A DNA stretch of 64,000 nt from Rhizobiales bacterium Ga0077525 (lineage in GTDB: Bacteria > Pseudomonadota > Alphaproteobacteria > Rhizobiales > Xanthobacteraceae): contig LNDS01000035.1 of NCBI GenBank assembly GCA_001464835.1, forward strand, positions 1 through 64,000, read 5' to 3'. Positions 8,654-17,989 of the stretch are shown one piece after another. Made by a program: the position numbers and the translations under genes. The notes below the pieces were generated by a model. The model did not search any database, had not been told where the DNA came from, and worked only from the letters and a program-made list of their open reading frames with translations. Numbering within the stretch: the first letter of the stretch is position 1; every line of letters starts with the position of its first letter.

Positions 8654-9430
8654 TCACGGATCCAGCCGCATCGGCAACCCGGATTTCGCCATATAGGTCT
8701 TGGCCTCGCGCACGGAATACTCGCCGAAATGAAAGATCGAGGCCGCCAGTACGGCCGTGGCGTGGCCATCACGGATACCCGCCACCATATGATCGAGCGT
8801 GCCGACGCCGCCGGACGCGATCACCGGAACCGGCACCGCATCCGCGACCGCGCAAGTCAGCGCAATGTCGAAGCCGGATTTGGTGCCGTCGCGGTCCATT
8901 GAGGTCAGAAGGATTTCACCGGCGCCGAGCGACACCACTTCGCGCGCATACTCAACGGCATTAATGCCGGTCGATTTGCGGCCGCCAATGGTGAAGATTT
9001 CCCAACGATCTTTTTCGCCTTGCTGCGACACCTTCTTGGCGTCGATGGCGACGACGATGCACTGCTCGCCGAATTTCTCCGCCGCTTCACGCACGAATGC
9101 ACGCCGGTTCACCGCCGCGGTGTTGATCGACACCTTGTCGGCGCCGCAGTTCAACAGCTTGCGAATATCCTCGACCGTGCGCACGCCGCCGCCGACGGTC
9201 AGCGGCATGAAACAGGCTTCGGCCGTGCGCGTCACCACGTCGTAGATCGTATCGCGGTTTTCGTGGCTCGCCGTAATGTCGAGAAAGCACAATTCGTCGG
9301 CGCCGGCGGCGTCATAGGCAATCGCCGCTTCGACCGGATCGCCAGCGTCGCGCAGATTGACGAAGTTGACGCCCTTGACGACGCGGCCGTCCTTGACGTC
9401 GAGGCAGGGAATGACGCGGACTTTGAACAT
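8654..9430 (-). CDS. hisF: Imidazole glycerol phosphate synthase, cyclase subunit
   Basis: HisF is the (beta-alpha)8 subunit that uses ammonia from HisH to turn PRFAR into imidazole glycerol phosphate and AICAR. The 258-residue protein begins [15 protein letters not shown] with catalytic Asp11 and has the second catalytic aspartate in VVAIDAKK. The phosphate-binding GGV and ASGG motifs are present. Three bases separate it from hisA upstream, which indicates one transcript. Confidence 0.96.
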   Translation of the reverse strand: MFKVRVIPCLDVKDGRVVKGVNFVNLRDAGDPVEAAIAYDAAGADELCFLDITASHENRDTIYDVVTRTAEACFMPLTVGGGVRTVEDIRKLLNCGADKVSINTAAVNRRAFVREAAEKFGEQCIVVAIDAKKVSQQGEKDRWEIFTIGGRKSTGINAVEYAREVVSLGAGEILLTSMDRDGTKSGFDIALTCAVADAVPVPVIASGGVGTLDHMVAGIRDGHATAVLAASIFHFGEYSVREAKTYMAKSGLPMRLDP

Positions 9431-9433
9431 GGC

Positions 9434-10174
9434 TCAGGCCGCTGCTTTCGCGTCTTTGATCAGCTTCAAGGCCGCCGCTGGATCGAGCCGCCCGTCATAG
9501 AGCGCGCGGCCGGCAATGGCGCCTTCGAGCCGGCGCGCGCGCGGCTCGAGCATGGCCTTGATGTCCTCGATCGAGCCGAGGCCGCCGGAGGCGATGACGG
9601 GAATCGAAATCGCATCGGCCAGCGCAATCGTGGCGTCGAGGTTGAGGCCTTGCAGCAGGCCGTCGCGGGCAATGTCGGTATAGATGATGGCCGACACGCC
9701 GGCATCCTCGAAGCGGCGGGCGATGTCGAGCGCGCTGAGTTCGGATGTTTCCGCCCAACCCTGCACCGCCACCTTGCCGTCGCGCGCATCGAGACCGACG
9801 GCGACGCGGCCGTGATATTTCTTCGCAGCTTCCTTGACGAATTGCGGATCGCGCACCGCCGCGGTGCCGATAATGACACGATCGACGCCCTTACCGAGCC
9901 AGGCTTCCACTGTCGCCATGTCGCGCACGCCACCACCAAGTTGCACCGGAATGCCGATGGTCTCGAGAATACGATCGACCGCGTCGGCATTCACCGGCCT
10001 GCCGGCGAAGGCGCCGTCGAGATCGACGATATGCAGATAGGCAAAGCCCTGCATTTCAAAGGCGCGCGCCTGCGCCGCCGGATCGCGGTGAAACACCGTG
10101 GCGCGCGCCATGTCGCCCTGCTCCAGCCGCACGGCCAGGCCTTCCTTCAGATCGATGGCAGGAAACAGAATCAT
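9434..10174 (-). CDS. hisA: ProFAR isomerase (phosphoribosylformimino-AICAR-phosphate isomerase)
   Basis: HisA carries out the Amadori rearrangement of ProFAR to PRFAR in histidine synthesis. The 246-residue TIM barrel starts [12 protein letters not shown] with the catalytic aspartate at position 8 and has the second conserved acidic motif in [11 protein letters not shown] and ASGG phosphate-binding loops are visible. It lies between hisH and hisF, and the gap to hisH holds a dispersed repeat. Confidence 0.95.
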   Translation of the reverse strand: MILFPAIDLKEGLAVRLEQGDMARATVFHRDPAAQARAFEMQGFAYLHIVDLDGAFAGRPVNADAVDRILETIGIPVQLGGGVRDMATVEAWLGKGVDRVIIGTAAVRDPQFVKEAAKKYHGRVAVGLDARDGKVAVQGWAETSELSALDIARRFEDAGVSAIIYTDIARDGLLQGLNLDATIALADAISIPVIASGGLGSIEDIKAMLEPRARRLEGAIAGRALYDGRLDPAAALKLIKDAKAAA

Positions 10175-10185
10175 GCTGACACGCC

Positions 10186-10274
10186 CTCGTCATTCCGGAC
10201 GGCTTGCGAAGCAAGACGATCCGGAATCCAGCGCTGGATTCCAGGTTCGCGCAAACGCGCGCCCCGGAATGACA
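10186..10274. repeat. CGTCATTCCGG-type palindromic repeat
   Basis: The outer ends CGTCATTCCGG and CCCCGGAATGACAG are complementary, as are the inner ATCCAGCGC and GCTGGATTCCA. Small hairpins (GGCTTGCGAAGCAAG, GCGCAAACGCGCG) sit inside. It fills the hisH-hisA gap and has the same two-arm logic as the CATGCCCGC repeat, but a different sequence. Confidence 0.65.
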
Positions 10275-10286
10275 GATTAGTATTCT

Positions 10287-10937
10287 TCATGGCTTCCACT
10301 TCAAAAAATTCGCGATCAGCCGCAGACCGAGCCGCTGGCTCTTCTCCGGATGAAACTGCGTGCCGACCATGTTGTCGCGCCCGACGATGGCGGTCAGCGG
10401 GCCGCCGTAATCGGCCTGCGCCACCAGATCGCCGGCGCTGGCGGGTTTCAGCTCATAGGAGTGCACGAAATAGGCATGCAAACCATCGCTGCCAAGCGGT
10501 ATCTCGTCGAGCAGCGGATGGGCCTTGCGCATGTCGAGCGTATTCCAGCCCATATGCGGGATCTTGAGGCTCGCGTCATTCGGCGCGATGCGGATGACTT
10601 CGCCTTTGATCCAGCCAAGGCCGGGGGTCACCTGATGTTCGCGGCCCACATCCGCCATCAATTGCATGCCGACGCAGATGCCGAAGAAGGGGCGGCCGTC
10701 CTTGCGCACGCGCTGCTCAAGCGCCGCGACCATGCCGGGAATGCCGTCGAGGCCGCGCCGGCAGTCGGCGAAAGCGCCAACGCCGGGCAGCACGATGCGG
10801 TCGGCGGACGCGATGTCTTCCGGCTTGCTGGTGACGAGGATCGGCTGGTCGTGGCCGTTCTCGCGCGCCGCGCGTTCGAAAGCTTTCGCCGCCGAGTGCA
10901 GATTGCCCGAACCGTAGTCGACAATCGCAACACTCAT
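10287..10937 (-). CDS. hisH: Imidazole glycerol phosphate synthase, glutaminase subunit
   Basis: HisH hydrolyses glutamine and channels ammonia to HisF. The 216-residue class I amidotransferase has the nucleophile C88 in [10 protein letters not shown] and H196/E198 in [12 protein letters not shown] 10937 starts [15 protein letters not shown], the family N-terminus. Its ATG overlaps the TGA of the upstream DUF2628 gene by 4 bp (10934-10937), suggesting translational coupling. Confidence 0.95.
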   Translation of the reverse strand: MSVAIVDYGSGNLHSAAKAFERAARENGHDQPILVTSKPEDIASADRIVLPGVGAFADCRRGLDGIPGMVAALEQRVRKDGRPFFGICVGMQLMADVGREHQVTPGLGWIKGEVIRIAPNDASLKIPHMGWNTLDMRKAHPLLDEIPLGSDGLHAYFVHSYELKPASAGDLVAQADYGGPLTAIVGRDNMVGTQFHPEKSQRLGLRLIANFLKWKP

Positions 10938-11437
10938 CGCTGTGATCCCGGCTCGGGGAACAGGCCGATGACATCGGAGGATGACGGCGCGCCGCGCCGC
11001 ACCGGCGCTGCATAAGTGGGCGCGGCTGGCGCGGCTGCTTCCGGTGCGCGCTCGGCCCACGCGCCAAAGAAACGGCGCTCGGCGATTTCGCGGTCTTCGG
11101 CAACGACGAAGCCGAGATTTTTCCAGCGCCGCCGCGTCAAGGTCCAGCGCCGGATCGTCGCCGCTTCAAGCCCGACCAGCAGCGCGATAACCAGCGCCGC
11201 CGCGCTCTGCACCCATGACGGCAGACCGGCGAATTTGATGCCGACGGCGACGGCGATCGTGATGATGACGTAAATGAAAAACGCCAGCCACAGCCTGCGC
11301 ACCAAAAGCCATAGCGGCGCCAGCACGAAAGCCCAGAAGTGGAATCCGTCACGCACAAAGACGAAGCGTTCCGGAGCGGTGACGCTCTCGGTTTTGCGCG
11401 GCGGCGGTTCGTGCACGGTGAAAGTGGGCATCATCAA
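10934..11437 (-). CDS. DUF2628 family membrane protein
   Basis: A 167-residue protein with [21 protein letters not shown]-type hydrophobic segments (about residues 32-60 and 65-95) typical of DUF2628, plus an Ala/Pro-rich C-terminal tail. This small membrane protein recurs inside rhizobial his operons between hisB and hisH. Its function is unknown. The first codons are three Met (11437, 11434 and 11431 are possible starts). The stop overlaps the hisH start. Confidence 0.75.
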   Translation of the reverse strand: MMMPTFTVHEPPPRKTESVTAPERFVFVRDGFHFWAFVLAPLWLLVRRLWLAFFIYVIITIAVAVGIKFAGLPSWVQSAAALVIALLVGLEAATIRRWTLTRRRWKNLGFVVAEDREIAERRFFGAWAERAPEAAAPAAPTYAAPVRRGAPSSSDVIGLFPEPGSQR

Positions 11438-11454
11438 TACTCGTTACAATTTCC

Positions 11455-11532
11455 GTCATGCTCCGCGCAGGCGGAGCATCCAGCCCTGTCTGCGCAATGC
11501 AAGCGCTAGGTCCTCGCCTGCGCGGGGACGAC
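11455..11532. repeat. Double-hairpin intergenic repeat, divergent copy
   Basis: GTCATGCTCCGCGCAGGCGGAGCATCCAG is followed, after a shortened spacer, by TCGCCTGCGCGGGGACGAC. The left stem reads GCTCCGC rather than GCCCGC, with a compensating change on the other side (GCGGAGC). This suggests that the structure is maintained. It lies between hisB and DUF2628. Confidence 0.6.
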
Positions 11533-11537
11533 GCCAA

Positions 11538-12131
11538 CTAGCCCCCCAATGTTCCCTTGGTCGATGGCACTTCGTCCTTCGCCTTCGGATCGATCGCCAC
11601 CGCGGCGCGCAACGCCCGCGCCAGACCCTTGAAGCAGGACTCGGCGATATGGTGATCGTTGGTGCCGTACAGGCATTCGGCATGCAGCGTGATGCCGGCG
11701 TTCATGGCGAAAGCCTGGAACCACTCCTGCACCAGTTCGGTGTCGAAGGTGCCGACCTTGTCGCGCACGAACTCCGCCTTGAACACCAGAAACGGCCGGC
11801 CGGAAATGTCGATACAGACGCGGGTCAGCGCCTCGTCCATCGGCACATGCACATCGGCATAGCGGGTGATGCCCTTCATGTCGCCAAGCGCCTGCTTCAC
11901 CGCCTGGCCGAGCGCGATGCCGGTGTCCTCGGCGGTGTGGTGGAAATCGATATGCAGGTCGCCGACCGCCTTGACGGTCAAATCGATGCGCGAATGCCGG
12001 GCCAGCAGGTCGAGCATATGGTCGAGGAAGCCGATGCCCGTCGAAATCGTCGACGTGCCCTTGCCGTCGAGGTCGACCGAGACCTCGATATCGGTTTCCT
12101 TGGTCTTGCGCTTGATCGTGGCGGTTCGCAT
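11538..12131 (-). CDS. hisB: Imidazoleglycerol-phosphate dehydratase
   Basis: HisB dehydrates imidazole glycerol phosphate to imidazole acetol phosphate with two manganese ions. The 197-residue single-domain form has both metal-binding repeats ([12 protein letters not shown] with [14 protein letters not shown], and [13 protein letters not shown]). ATG 12131 gives [16 protein letters not shown] 12146 would add five residues. It heads the leftward his cluster and is divergent from hslV across about 126 bp. Confidence 0.95.
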   Translation of the reverse strand: MRTATIKRKTKETDIEVSVDLDGKGTSTISTGIGFLDHMLDLLARHSRIDLTVKAVGDLHIDFHHTAEDTGIALGQAVKQALGDMKGITRYADVHVPMDEALTRVCIDISGRPFLVFKAEFVRDKVGTFDTELVQEWFQAFAMNAGITLHAECLYGTNDHHIAESCFKGLARALRAAVAIDPKAKDEVPSTKGTLGG

Positions 12132-12257
12132 GCCGGAGCCCTTCATTCGCGGGCCTTTTATCAGGGGTTGCGAGGATTCGCCACAGGCCCCGGCCAGGCG
12201 TTTGCAAACGCTTCCGGCCGTGCCTAGATGACCCGGGTCGCAAGGGTAAGGCTCCAA

Positions 12258-12809
12258 ATGGTAAGCAACGACGTCCCGGTTTGGCACGGCACCACCATCC
12301 TCACCGTCCGCAAGGGCGGCACGGTCGTCATCGGCGGCGACGGCCAGGTTTCGATCGGCCAGACCATCGTCAAATCCAATGCCAAAAAGGTGCGTAAACT
12401 GGGCAAGGGCGATGTTATCGGCGGCTTTGCCGGCGCCACTGCCGACGCATTCACCTTGTTCGAGCGGCTGGAAAGTAAGCTCGAGCAGTACCCCGGCCAA
12501 CTGCTGCGCGCCTCGGTCGAATTGGCAAAGGACTGGCGCACCGACCGCTATCTGCGCCGGCTGGAAGCCATGATGATCGTCGCCGACGTCAATGTATCGC
12601 TGGTTCTCACCGGCACCGGCGACGTGCTGGAGCCGGAAATGGGCGTGTCCGGCATCGGCTCCGGCGGCAATTATGCGCTGTCGGCGGCCCGCGCTTTGCT
12701 CGATGGCCCCTTGAGCGCCGAGGAGATCGTGCGCAAGTCGCTCGATATCGCCGCCGACATCTGCGTCTACACCAACCGCAACGTCACCATCGAGTCGTTG
12801 AAATCGTAA
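12258..12809 (+). CDS. hslV: ATP-dependent protease subunit HslV
   Basis: HslV forms the proteolytic core of the HslUV chaperone-protease in the cytosol. The 183-residue protein starts [14 protein letters not shown]. The catalytic N-terminal threonine (T12) is exposed after cleavage behind HG, and [13 protein letters not shown] is also conserved. ATG 12258 has AAGG upstream and yields the usual short propeptide, so the upstream in-frame ATG at 12228 is not used here. hslU follows after 13 bp. Confidence 0.95.
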   Translation: MVSNDVPVWHGTTILTVRKGGTVVIGGDGQVSIGQTIVKSNAKKVRKLGKGDVIGGFAGATADAFTLFERLESKLEQYPGQLLRASVELAKDWRTDRYLRRLEAMMIVADVNVSLVLTGTGDVLEPEMGVSGIGSGGNYALSAARALLDGPLSAEEIVRKSLDIAADICVYTNRNVTIESLKS

Positions 12810-12822
12810 CCGAGTACATCCG

Positions 12823-14133
12823 TTGACCGACTTCTCCCCGCGCGAAATCGTTTCCGAACTCGACCGCTACATCGTCGGCCAGAACGACGCCAAGCGCGCC
12901 GTCGCCATTGCGCTGCGCAATCGCTGGCGCCGCCTACAGCTCGACGACAGATTGCGCGAGGAGGTATTGCCGAAAAACATATTGATGATCGGGCCGACCG
13001 GTGTCGGCAAGACCGAGATTTCGCGCCGCCTAGCCAAACTGGCCGGCGCACCGTTCCTGAAAGTGGAAGCCACCAAGTTCACCGAAGTTGGTTATGTCGG
13101 CCGCGACGTCGAACAGATCATCCGCGATCTGGTGGAAATCTCGATCACGCTGACCCGCGAGCGCAAGCGAAAAGACGTGCAAACACGGGCCGAAACGGCC
13201 GCCGAAGAGCGCGTGCTCGATGCTTTGGTCGGCCCCGGCTCAGGTCCCTCGACGCGCGAAAGCTTCCGCAAAAGGCTGCGCGCCGGCGAACTGAACGACA
13301 AGGAAATCGAGATCGAGGTGCAGGCCGGTTCCGGCGGCGGCATGCCGATGTTTGAGATTCCCGGCATGCCGGGCGCGCAAATGGGCGCCATCAATATCGG
13401 CGACATCTTTGGCAAAATGGGCGGCGGCCGCACCAAGACGCGGCGCGTCACCGTGCTGGAATCGCACGACATCCTGATCAATGAAGAATCCGACAAGCTG
13501 CTCGACAACGAGCAGCTCATTGTCGAATCGATCAAGGTCGTCGAGCAGAACGGCATCGTCTTCCTCGACGAGATCGACAAGATCGCCGGCCGCGAAGGCC
13601 GCTCCGGCGCCGACGTGTCGCGCGAAGGCGTGCAGCGCGATCTCTTGCCTTTGATCGAAGGCACTACCGTCAACACCAAGCATGGCCCGGTGAAGACCGA
13701 TCACATCCTGTTCATCGCCTCCGGCGCTTTCCACATTTCCAAGCCGTCCGATCTGTTGCCCGAACTGCAAGGCCGCCTGCCGATCCGTGTCGAATTGCAG
13801 GCGCTGACCCGCGACGACTTCCGCCGCATATTAACCGAGCCGGAAGCGTCGCTGATCAAGCAGTATGTCGCACTGCTCGGCACCGAGGGCGTCACGCTCG
13901 ACTTCACCGAGGACGCCATCGACGCCATCGCCACTATTGCGGTTTCGGTTAATTCTGCCATCGAGAATATCGGCGCGCGCCGCCTGCAAACTGTGATGGA
14001 GCGCGTGCTCGACGAAGTGTCTTTCGCCGCCACCGACCGCGGCGGCGAAACCGTACGTATCGACGCGGCTTACGTCGACAAGCACATCGGCGACCTGGCC
14101 AAGAACGCCGATTTGAGCCGGTTTATTCTATAA
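12823..14133 (+). CDS. hslU: ATP-dependent unfoldase subunit HslU
   Basis: HslU is the AAA+ ring that unfolds substrates for HslV. The 436-residue protein has Walker A GPTGVGKT (57-64), the pore-loop GYVGRD, the inserted I-domain (about 110-240), Walker [11 protein letters not shown] and the C-terminal anchor ending DLSRFIL. The start is TTG at 12823: it gives the family N-terminus [20 protein letters not shown], and the next in-frame ATG is more than 40 codons downstream. TTG and a weak ribosome site may lower its translation relative to hslV. Confidence 0.95.
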   Translation: MTDFSPREIVSELDRYIVGQNDAKRAVAIALRNRWRRLQLDDRLREEVLPKNILMIGPTGVGKTEISRRLAKLAGAPFLKVEATKFTEVGYVGRDVEQIIRDLVEISITLTRERKRKDVQTRAETAAEERVLDALVGPGSGPSTRESFRKRLRAGELNDKEIEIEVQAGSGGGMPMFEIPGMPGAQMGAINIGDIFGKMGGGRTKTRRVTVLESHDILINEESDKLLDNEQLIVESIKVVEQNGIVFLDEIDKIAGREGRSGADVSREGVQRDLLPLIEGTTVNTKHGPVKTDHILFIASGAFHISKPSDLLPELQGRLPIRVELQALTRDDFRRILTEPEASLIKQYVALLGTEGVTLDFTEDAIDAIATIAVSVNSAIENIGARRLQTVMERVLDEVSFAATDRGGETVRIDAAYVDKHIGDLAKNADLSRFIL

Positions 14134-14230
14134 CGGCCGCCCCAAGCCCGCGTTTATCGTAAATCACAATTAATAGTTGAATCTTTTTTCCGTCCATTAC
14201 AATTGGCCGGTTGGAACAAGTTTATGTTCT

Positions 14231-14236
14231 GGGAGG
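14231..14236 (+). promoter_or_regulatory. Ribosome binding site deciding the start of the HTH-Dcd-like gene
   Basis: GGGAGG is followed by 5 nt and then ATG 14242. This selects that start over in-frame TTG 14203 and ATG 14224. Confidence 0.6.
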
Positions 14237-14241
14237 CGACT

Positions 14242-14922
14242 ATGTCCGCGGCAAGCCGCAGCAAGGCAGGTGCACACGAGAATGCCGGGCGGCTTACTCC
14301 CGGGGCGCATCTTCGGGCGGAAATCGAACGGCTGGGACTGGATCAGGTCGCGGTCAGCAAGGCCACCGGGGTGTCGCGCCAGTCGGTCAATAACATCGTC
14401 AACGGCCGCCAGGCGATTTCACGCGCCATGGCCGGTAAACTTGGCCGCCTGACGGGGCGCAGTTCGGACTACTGGCTCAGTGCTTTTTTTGCCGGCACCG
14501 GCGAGGCGCAAGCGCAAGCGCGTGAAGCTTTTTACGGCGGCGTGCTGGTCAACCACCAGATCGTTCGCGCCGTAAAAAACGGCGTTATTTACATCGCGCC
14601 GTTCGACGCGACCCACGTTCGCAGCGCCGCGATCGATCTCACGCTTGGCAAGGAATTGACGCTTGCGCCCGGCGCCACCGTGACGGCGCGGACAAGAGAG
14701 CGCGTGGAATTGCCGCTGGATTATCTCGGCCGCATCGGCATCTCCGCCCAGCTCGCCGGCGACGGCATCCTTGCCAGCCATGCCTTTCAGCTCGAGCCCG
14801 GCTTCAAGGACGAGATCGACATTTGCCTGTTCAACGCCGGAAAAAGATCGCTCCGGCTGCGCGCCGGACAGCCGTTCGTCAGCCTTGAAATCTTTCATCT
14901 CGGCGCTACCCCAGACCCGTAA
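14242..14922 (+). CDS. XRE/HigA-like HTH protein fused to a degenerate dCTP deaminase/dUTPase-like domain
   Basis: The 226-residue protein has a helix-turn-helix at about 19-75 (LRAEIERLGLDQVAVSKATG, SRQSVNNIVNG) of the HigA/XRE type. From about 100 to 222 it follows the trimeric dCTP-deaminase fold: LVNHQIVRAVKNGVIYIAPF, SAAIDLTLG, LEPGFKDEIDICLFNAG and LRAGQPFVSLEIFHLG. In true deaminases the corresponding segment reads LEFYNSG. Here the catalytic glutamate position is Cys (about C195), and the GRSS motif is replaced by GRIGIS. Catalysis is therefore unlikely. A regulator sensing a nucleotide or a trimeric scaffold is a reasonable inference. No toxin gene is adjacent. Confidence 0.65.
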   Translation: MSAASRSKAGAHENAGRLTPGAHLRAEIERLGLDQVAVSKATGVSRQSVNNIVNGRQAISRAMAGKLGRLTGRSSDYWLSAFFAGTGEAQAQAREAFYGGVLVNHQIVRAVKNGVIYIAPFDATHVRSAAIDLTLGKELTLAPGATVTARTRERVELPLDYLGRIGISAQLAGDGILASHAFQLEPGFKDEIDICLFNAGKRSLRLRAGQPFVSLEIFHLGATPDP

Positions 14923-14974
14923 AATACAACCGTACGTATACTCCTGGTTGTGTAAAGCAAATGGCAATCTTTTC

Positions 14975-15006
14975 TTGACACATGCGGGGGGTCTCGTCCT
15001 ATCCTC
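14975..15006 (+). promoter_or_regulatory. Candidate promoter upstream of the 63-aa small protein
   Basis: TTGACA at 14975-14980 matches a sigma-70 -35 box exactly. Possible -10 boxes follow at about 14997-15005 (CCTATC or TATCCT), with spacers of 17-19 nt. It lies about 60-90 bp upstream of a start codon with a strong ribosome site at 15068. Confidence 0.35.
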
Positions 15007-15067
15007 CAGATTGCATCGACAGATACAGCAATTTTAACGAGCGTTTGCGTATCGGGGGAGCTCAGTC

Positions 15068-15259
15068 ATGCGGACGAAGAAAAACGGGGAAAGTACAGCG
15101 CCATGCGCCGAGCCCGGCTGCACGGCTTGGCGCGAGGAGGTGCTGAGCTGCGCCTTCGAAACCTATCTCGGCATTTCACGCCTGATCGCCACGGTGCAGA
15201 TCGGGCCGAGGAACGCCCCGCCGACGCGAAAGCAACGGCCGCCGCGCCGCAGCCGCTAA
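15068..15259 (+). CDS. Small hypothetical protein, 63 aa
   Basis: ATG 15068 is preceded by GGGGGAG with about 7-nt spacing and by a -35-like TTGACA. That is better start support than many shadow frames have. The product has two cysteines (APCAEPGCTAW), a hydrophobic middle (YLGISRLIATVQIG) and a basic Pro/Arg tail. Its stop overlaps the convergent Smr gene by 4 bp. I do not recognise the family. It could be a real small protein or the start of a leader transcript. Confidence 0.45.
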   Translation: MRTKKNGESTAPCAEPGCTAWREEVLSCAFETYLGISRLIATVQIGPRNAPPTRKQRPPRRSR

Positions 15260-15828
15260 TCTCCAAGTCCCCGCTTGAGCCGGACATAAAGGGCGCCCTC
15301 GCCGCCATGGGCGATGGCCGCATCCTCGAAGCCGACCAGCAGAGCGCGGAATTCCGGCAGGCCAAGCCATTGCGGCACCTGGCGGCGCAGCACGCCGATT
15401 TCACCGCCGCGTCCTTTGCCGGTGATCACCAGCACCAGACGCGCATCGCGCTCCTGCGCGCTGCGCAAGAATCTCAAGAGCGCCGAATGCGCTTCATGTT
15501 GCGTGAAGCCGTGCAGGTCTATTCTCGCGTCGATCGCGTGCCTGCCTTTGGCGACGCGCGACTTCATGCGCCGCGTTAAAGGCTCCAGCGGCGGCGCGGC
15601 CGGTTTTACCGCGACAGGCGGCGTGACAGTTTTTGTCACCTTCACCGGCTTGATGAATTTCGGTGGATGCTTGGCCGGCGGCTTCGTCAGCGCCGGCACG
15701 TCGTCACCGCCGGCGTCGGCAATGTTTTTCGTTTCGGCGCGCAGCGGCTTGATCGACTGGGCGACCGTGGTCCACAGCACGCGGTCTTCGTAAGTCAGGC
15801 CGCGCCGCCTTTTGCCGTCACGGCTCAT
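15256..15828 (-). CDS. Smr/MutS2-type domain protein
   Basis: The 190-residue protein has a Pro/Lys/Val-rich N-terminal half (about 45-80) and a C-terminal Smr domain: IDLHGFTQHEAHSALLRFL, LVLVITGKGRG, and a GALYVRL ending. The DLHG and TGKG motifs mark this family, whose members nick DNA or cleave RNA, for example on collided ribosomes. It lies 9 bp downstream of mltA in a leftward cluster (Tim44-like, mltA, smr). This order is common in the Hyphomicrobiales. Confidence 0.85.
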   Translation of the reverse strand: MSRDGKRRRGLTYEDRVLWTTVAQSIKPLRAETKNIADAGGDDVPALTKPPAKHPPKFIKPVKVTKTVTPPVAVKPAAPPLEPLTRRMKSRVAKGRHAIDARIDLHGFTQHEAHSALLRFLRSAQERDARLVLVITGKGRGGEIGVLRRQVPQWLGLPEFRALLVGFEDAAIAHGGEGALYVRLKRGLGD

Positions 15829-15837
15829 GCTGTCACG

Positions 15838-17046
15838 TCAGTTCGCCGAAGCGATAATGTCCTTCGGCCGCGGCTTCGGCATCGGAATGCTCTTCGTCTC
15901 CACCGCGCCACCGATCGAAACCGTCTGCGGCACCAGCATGACGAACTGCCCGAACTGCTTGATGCGGCCGGCAATGCTGGCAACACTGTCGCCGTGGCCG
16001 AAATAGATATCGGCGCGCGCCGGACCGATAATCGCCGAGCCGGTGTCCTGCGCGATAAGCAGGCGGCGGAACGGCGTTTCCGGCTTTTCGCTGGCGATCG
16101 GCAATTCAGCATCGACCCAGATCGGCGTGCCATAGACGTGAATCGATTTGTCGACCGCGGCCGAGCGCAGCGGCGTCAACTGCACGCCCTGCGCGCCGAT
16201 GCATTCGTCGTTTTCGCCGAGCGCGACCTCGTTAAAGAAAACGAAGGAGCGGTTCTTGCGGCGCAATTCCTTGCCCTCGTCCGGATTGGCTTCCATGAAG
16301 TCGCGGATCTTGTCCATCGACATCTCCTCTTTCGAGACGATGCCGCGATCAACCAAAAACTTGCCGACCGGCGTATAGGGATGGCCGTTGCTGGCAATGT
16401 AATTCAGCCGCAGCAGCTTGCCGCCGTCGAGCTTGACCCGCGTCGAACCCTGGATCTGCGCGAAAAAGGCATCGACCGGATTTTTGACGTAGCAAATCTC
16501 GAGGCCCTTACCGTTGAGCGCGCCGTCTTCGATCTTGGTGCGGTCGAAATTGCCGAAGACCTTGCTCTGCTTCTTCTTCACCGCATGCGCCGGCGCGGTG
16601 TATAGCGGCACATTGTATTCATCAGTCTTGACGCGCGAGCCTTCGATCACGGGCTCGTAATAGCCGGTATAGAAGCCCTGTTCCTGGCCGTTCGCCGCCA
16701 GCCGCACCGGCTTGAAATTATCCTCAAAGAAAGCGCGCGCCTGCTCGCGGTCGAGATTGCCCGCGGCAATGGCGCGCTCGCAGACCTTGAACAGCGCGCC
16801 ATAGACGGGACGCGCCGCGCGCATTTTCAAAGTGCCATGCTTTATGGCGCCGCAGCTTTTCTGGAAGGCCGCGTAGGCGGCGGCGTGGTCGTCATCGCCC
16901 CAGCCGGCGAGCGCCGCGAATGTCAGAGCCTCAGCCTGCGCGTTACGCAGCTTCAGCGTGCTCGCCGACGCGGCGCCGCTCGCGCCCGCTAAAACGCAGA
17001 GACCCAAACCAGCCCGCACCAGAAATTGCGAAGCGGGCATGGCCAT
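15838..17046 (-). CDS. mltA: Membrane-bound lytic murein transglycosylase A
   Basis: MltA cleaves peptidoglycan glycan strands to 1,6-anhydro products in the periplasm. The 402-residue protein has a signal peptide without an obvious lipobox cysteine (MAMPASQFLVRAGLGLCVLA, cleaved near ASA). It carries the MltA domain (GFYTGYYEPVIEGS) and a C-terminal 3D domain (LLIAQDTGSAIIGPARADIYFG) with the conserved aspartates. ATG 17046 or 17040 could start it. It lies between the Tim44-like gene (4 bp upstream) and smr. Confidence 0.9.
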   Translation of the reverse strand: MAMPASQFLVRAGLGLCVLAGASGAASASTLKLRNAQAEALTFAALAGWGDDDHAAAYAAFQKSCGAIKHGTLKMRAARPVYGALFKVCERAIAAGNLDREQARAFFEDNFKPVRLAANGQEQGFYTGYYEPVIEGSRVKTDEYNVPLYTAPAHAVKKKQSKVFGNFDRTKIEDGALNGKGLEICYVKNPVDAFFAQIQGSTRVKLDGGKLLRLNYIASNGHPYTPVGKFLVDRGIVSKEEMSMDKIRDFMEANPDEGKELRRKNRSFVFFNEVALGENDECIGAQGVQLTPLRSAAVDKSIHVYGTPIWVDAELPIASEKPETPFRRLLIAQDTGSAIIGPARADIYFGHGDSVASIAGRIKQFGQFVMLVPQTVSIGGAVETKSIPMPKPRPKDIIASAN

Positions 17047-17050
17047 CGGC

Positions 17051-17770
17051 TCATTGCCCGGCTTCGGTTGCGATCAGCTTCCAGTTCGGATCGCGCGATC
17101 CGAGATCGCGCGCGAAGGTCCAGACGTCCGTCACGTCGGTCACCGCCTCGGCATTGCCGTCGATAACTTCGCCGGCCTTGTTGCGGGTGACCGAAACCAG
17201 CTTGGACTGGAAGCGCACGGTGATCTGCGCGGTGCGGCCGCGCGCTTCGGCGGCGGTGATCGTCGCGTTATCGAGCGACACGAAACGGCTCTCCACGGTA
17301 TCGCCGCGCTTCTCGCGCTCGATGATCGCGCCTTCGAAGCCGTCATAGACTTCGCGCGACAAAAGATTTTTCAGCGTACGGCGGTCGCCTTCGGCAAAGG
17401 CGTTGACGATCATCTCGTAGGCGGCGCGCGCGCCGGTGAGGAAATGCGCGGCGTCGAATTCGCGGTCGGCGGCGGCAATGGCGTCGAGGCCGGCCGCGAT
17501 CGGCGAGCCGGGCTCGGCAATGCCCTTCCAGCGTTCGGCCGAGGTGGCCGGTTCTGCCGCATCGTCCGGCTTCTTGATCGTGGCTTCGCCGCGGTTGGGC
17601 AGGGACACGACATTTTCAGGTGTCGGACGCACCGGCTCCCGCGCGGCGTAAGGATCATACGGCGGGCGTTCGCGGCCGGTGCGCTGCCCAAGCACACTGC
17701 GCAGCCGCAGGAAAATGAACACCGCGAGCGCCAGGAAGATGATGGTGTAAATGTCGAACACGTCTTGCAT
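17051..17770 (-). CDS. Tim44/TimA-like domain protein, membrane anchored
   Basis: The 239-residue protein has one N-terminal membrane segment (about 6-25, IYTIIFLALAVFIFLRLRSV), a Pro/Arg-rich linker (30-80) and a Tim44-like lipid-binding domain at about 95-235 (FDAAHFLTGARAAYEMIVNA, DRRTLKNLLSREVYDGF, DVWTFARDL). Alphaproteobacterial homologues, sometimes called TimA, are thought to be ancestral to mitochondrial Tim44. Their bacterial role is unclear. It lies upstream of mltA and divergent from fxsA, and secB is close by. Confidence 0.85.
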   Translation of the reverse strand: MQDVFDIYTIIFLALAVFIFLRLRSVLGQRTGRERPPYDPYAAREPVRPTPENVVSLPNRGEATIKKPDDAAEPATSAERWKGIAEPGSPIAAGLDAIAAADREFDAAHFLTGARAAYEMIVNAFAEGDRRTLKNLLSREVYDGFEGAIIEREKRGDTVESRFVSLDNATITAAEARGRTAQITVRFQSKLVSVTRNKAGEVIDGNAEAVTDVTDVWTFARDLGSRDPNWKLIATEAGQ

Positions 17771-17989
17771 TCTTTCGGCTACAGTTCCGGAAGATTGGCG
17801 TTCAGGCTGCCCGCCCCGGTGGCATAGCGGCCGCGCCCACTTCTACTATCTAACTATCTAAGCTGGTGGACGCACCGATCCAGTGGCCTGGCGCTGATTT
17901 TTCCGCGCAAATTGCCTCACCGGCAAACCTTAAACGATCACGGCGAAGACGCAACAGAACCCGTTTCTCTCACAGAAAGACCGACGATT

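Noticed and set aside
9020-10567. 515-codon + strand frame over hisF, hisA and hisH
   Set aside because: It covers three his genes with full catalytic motifs on the opposite strand.
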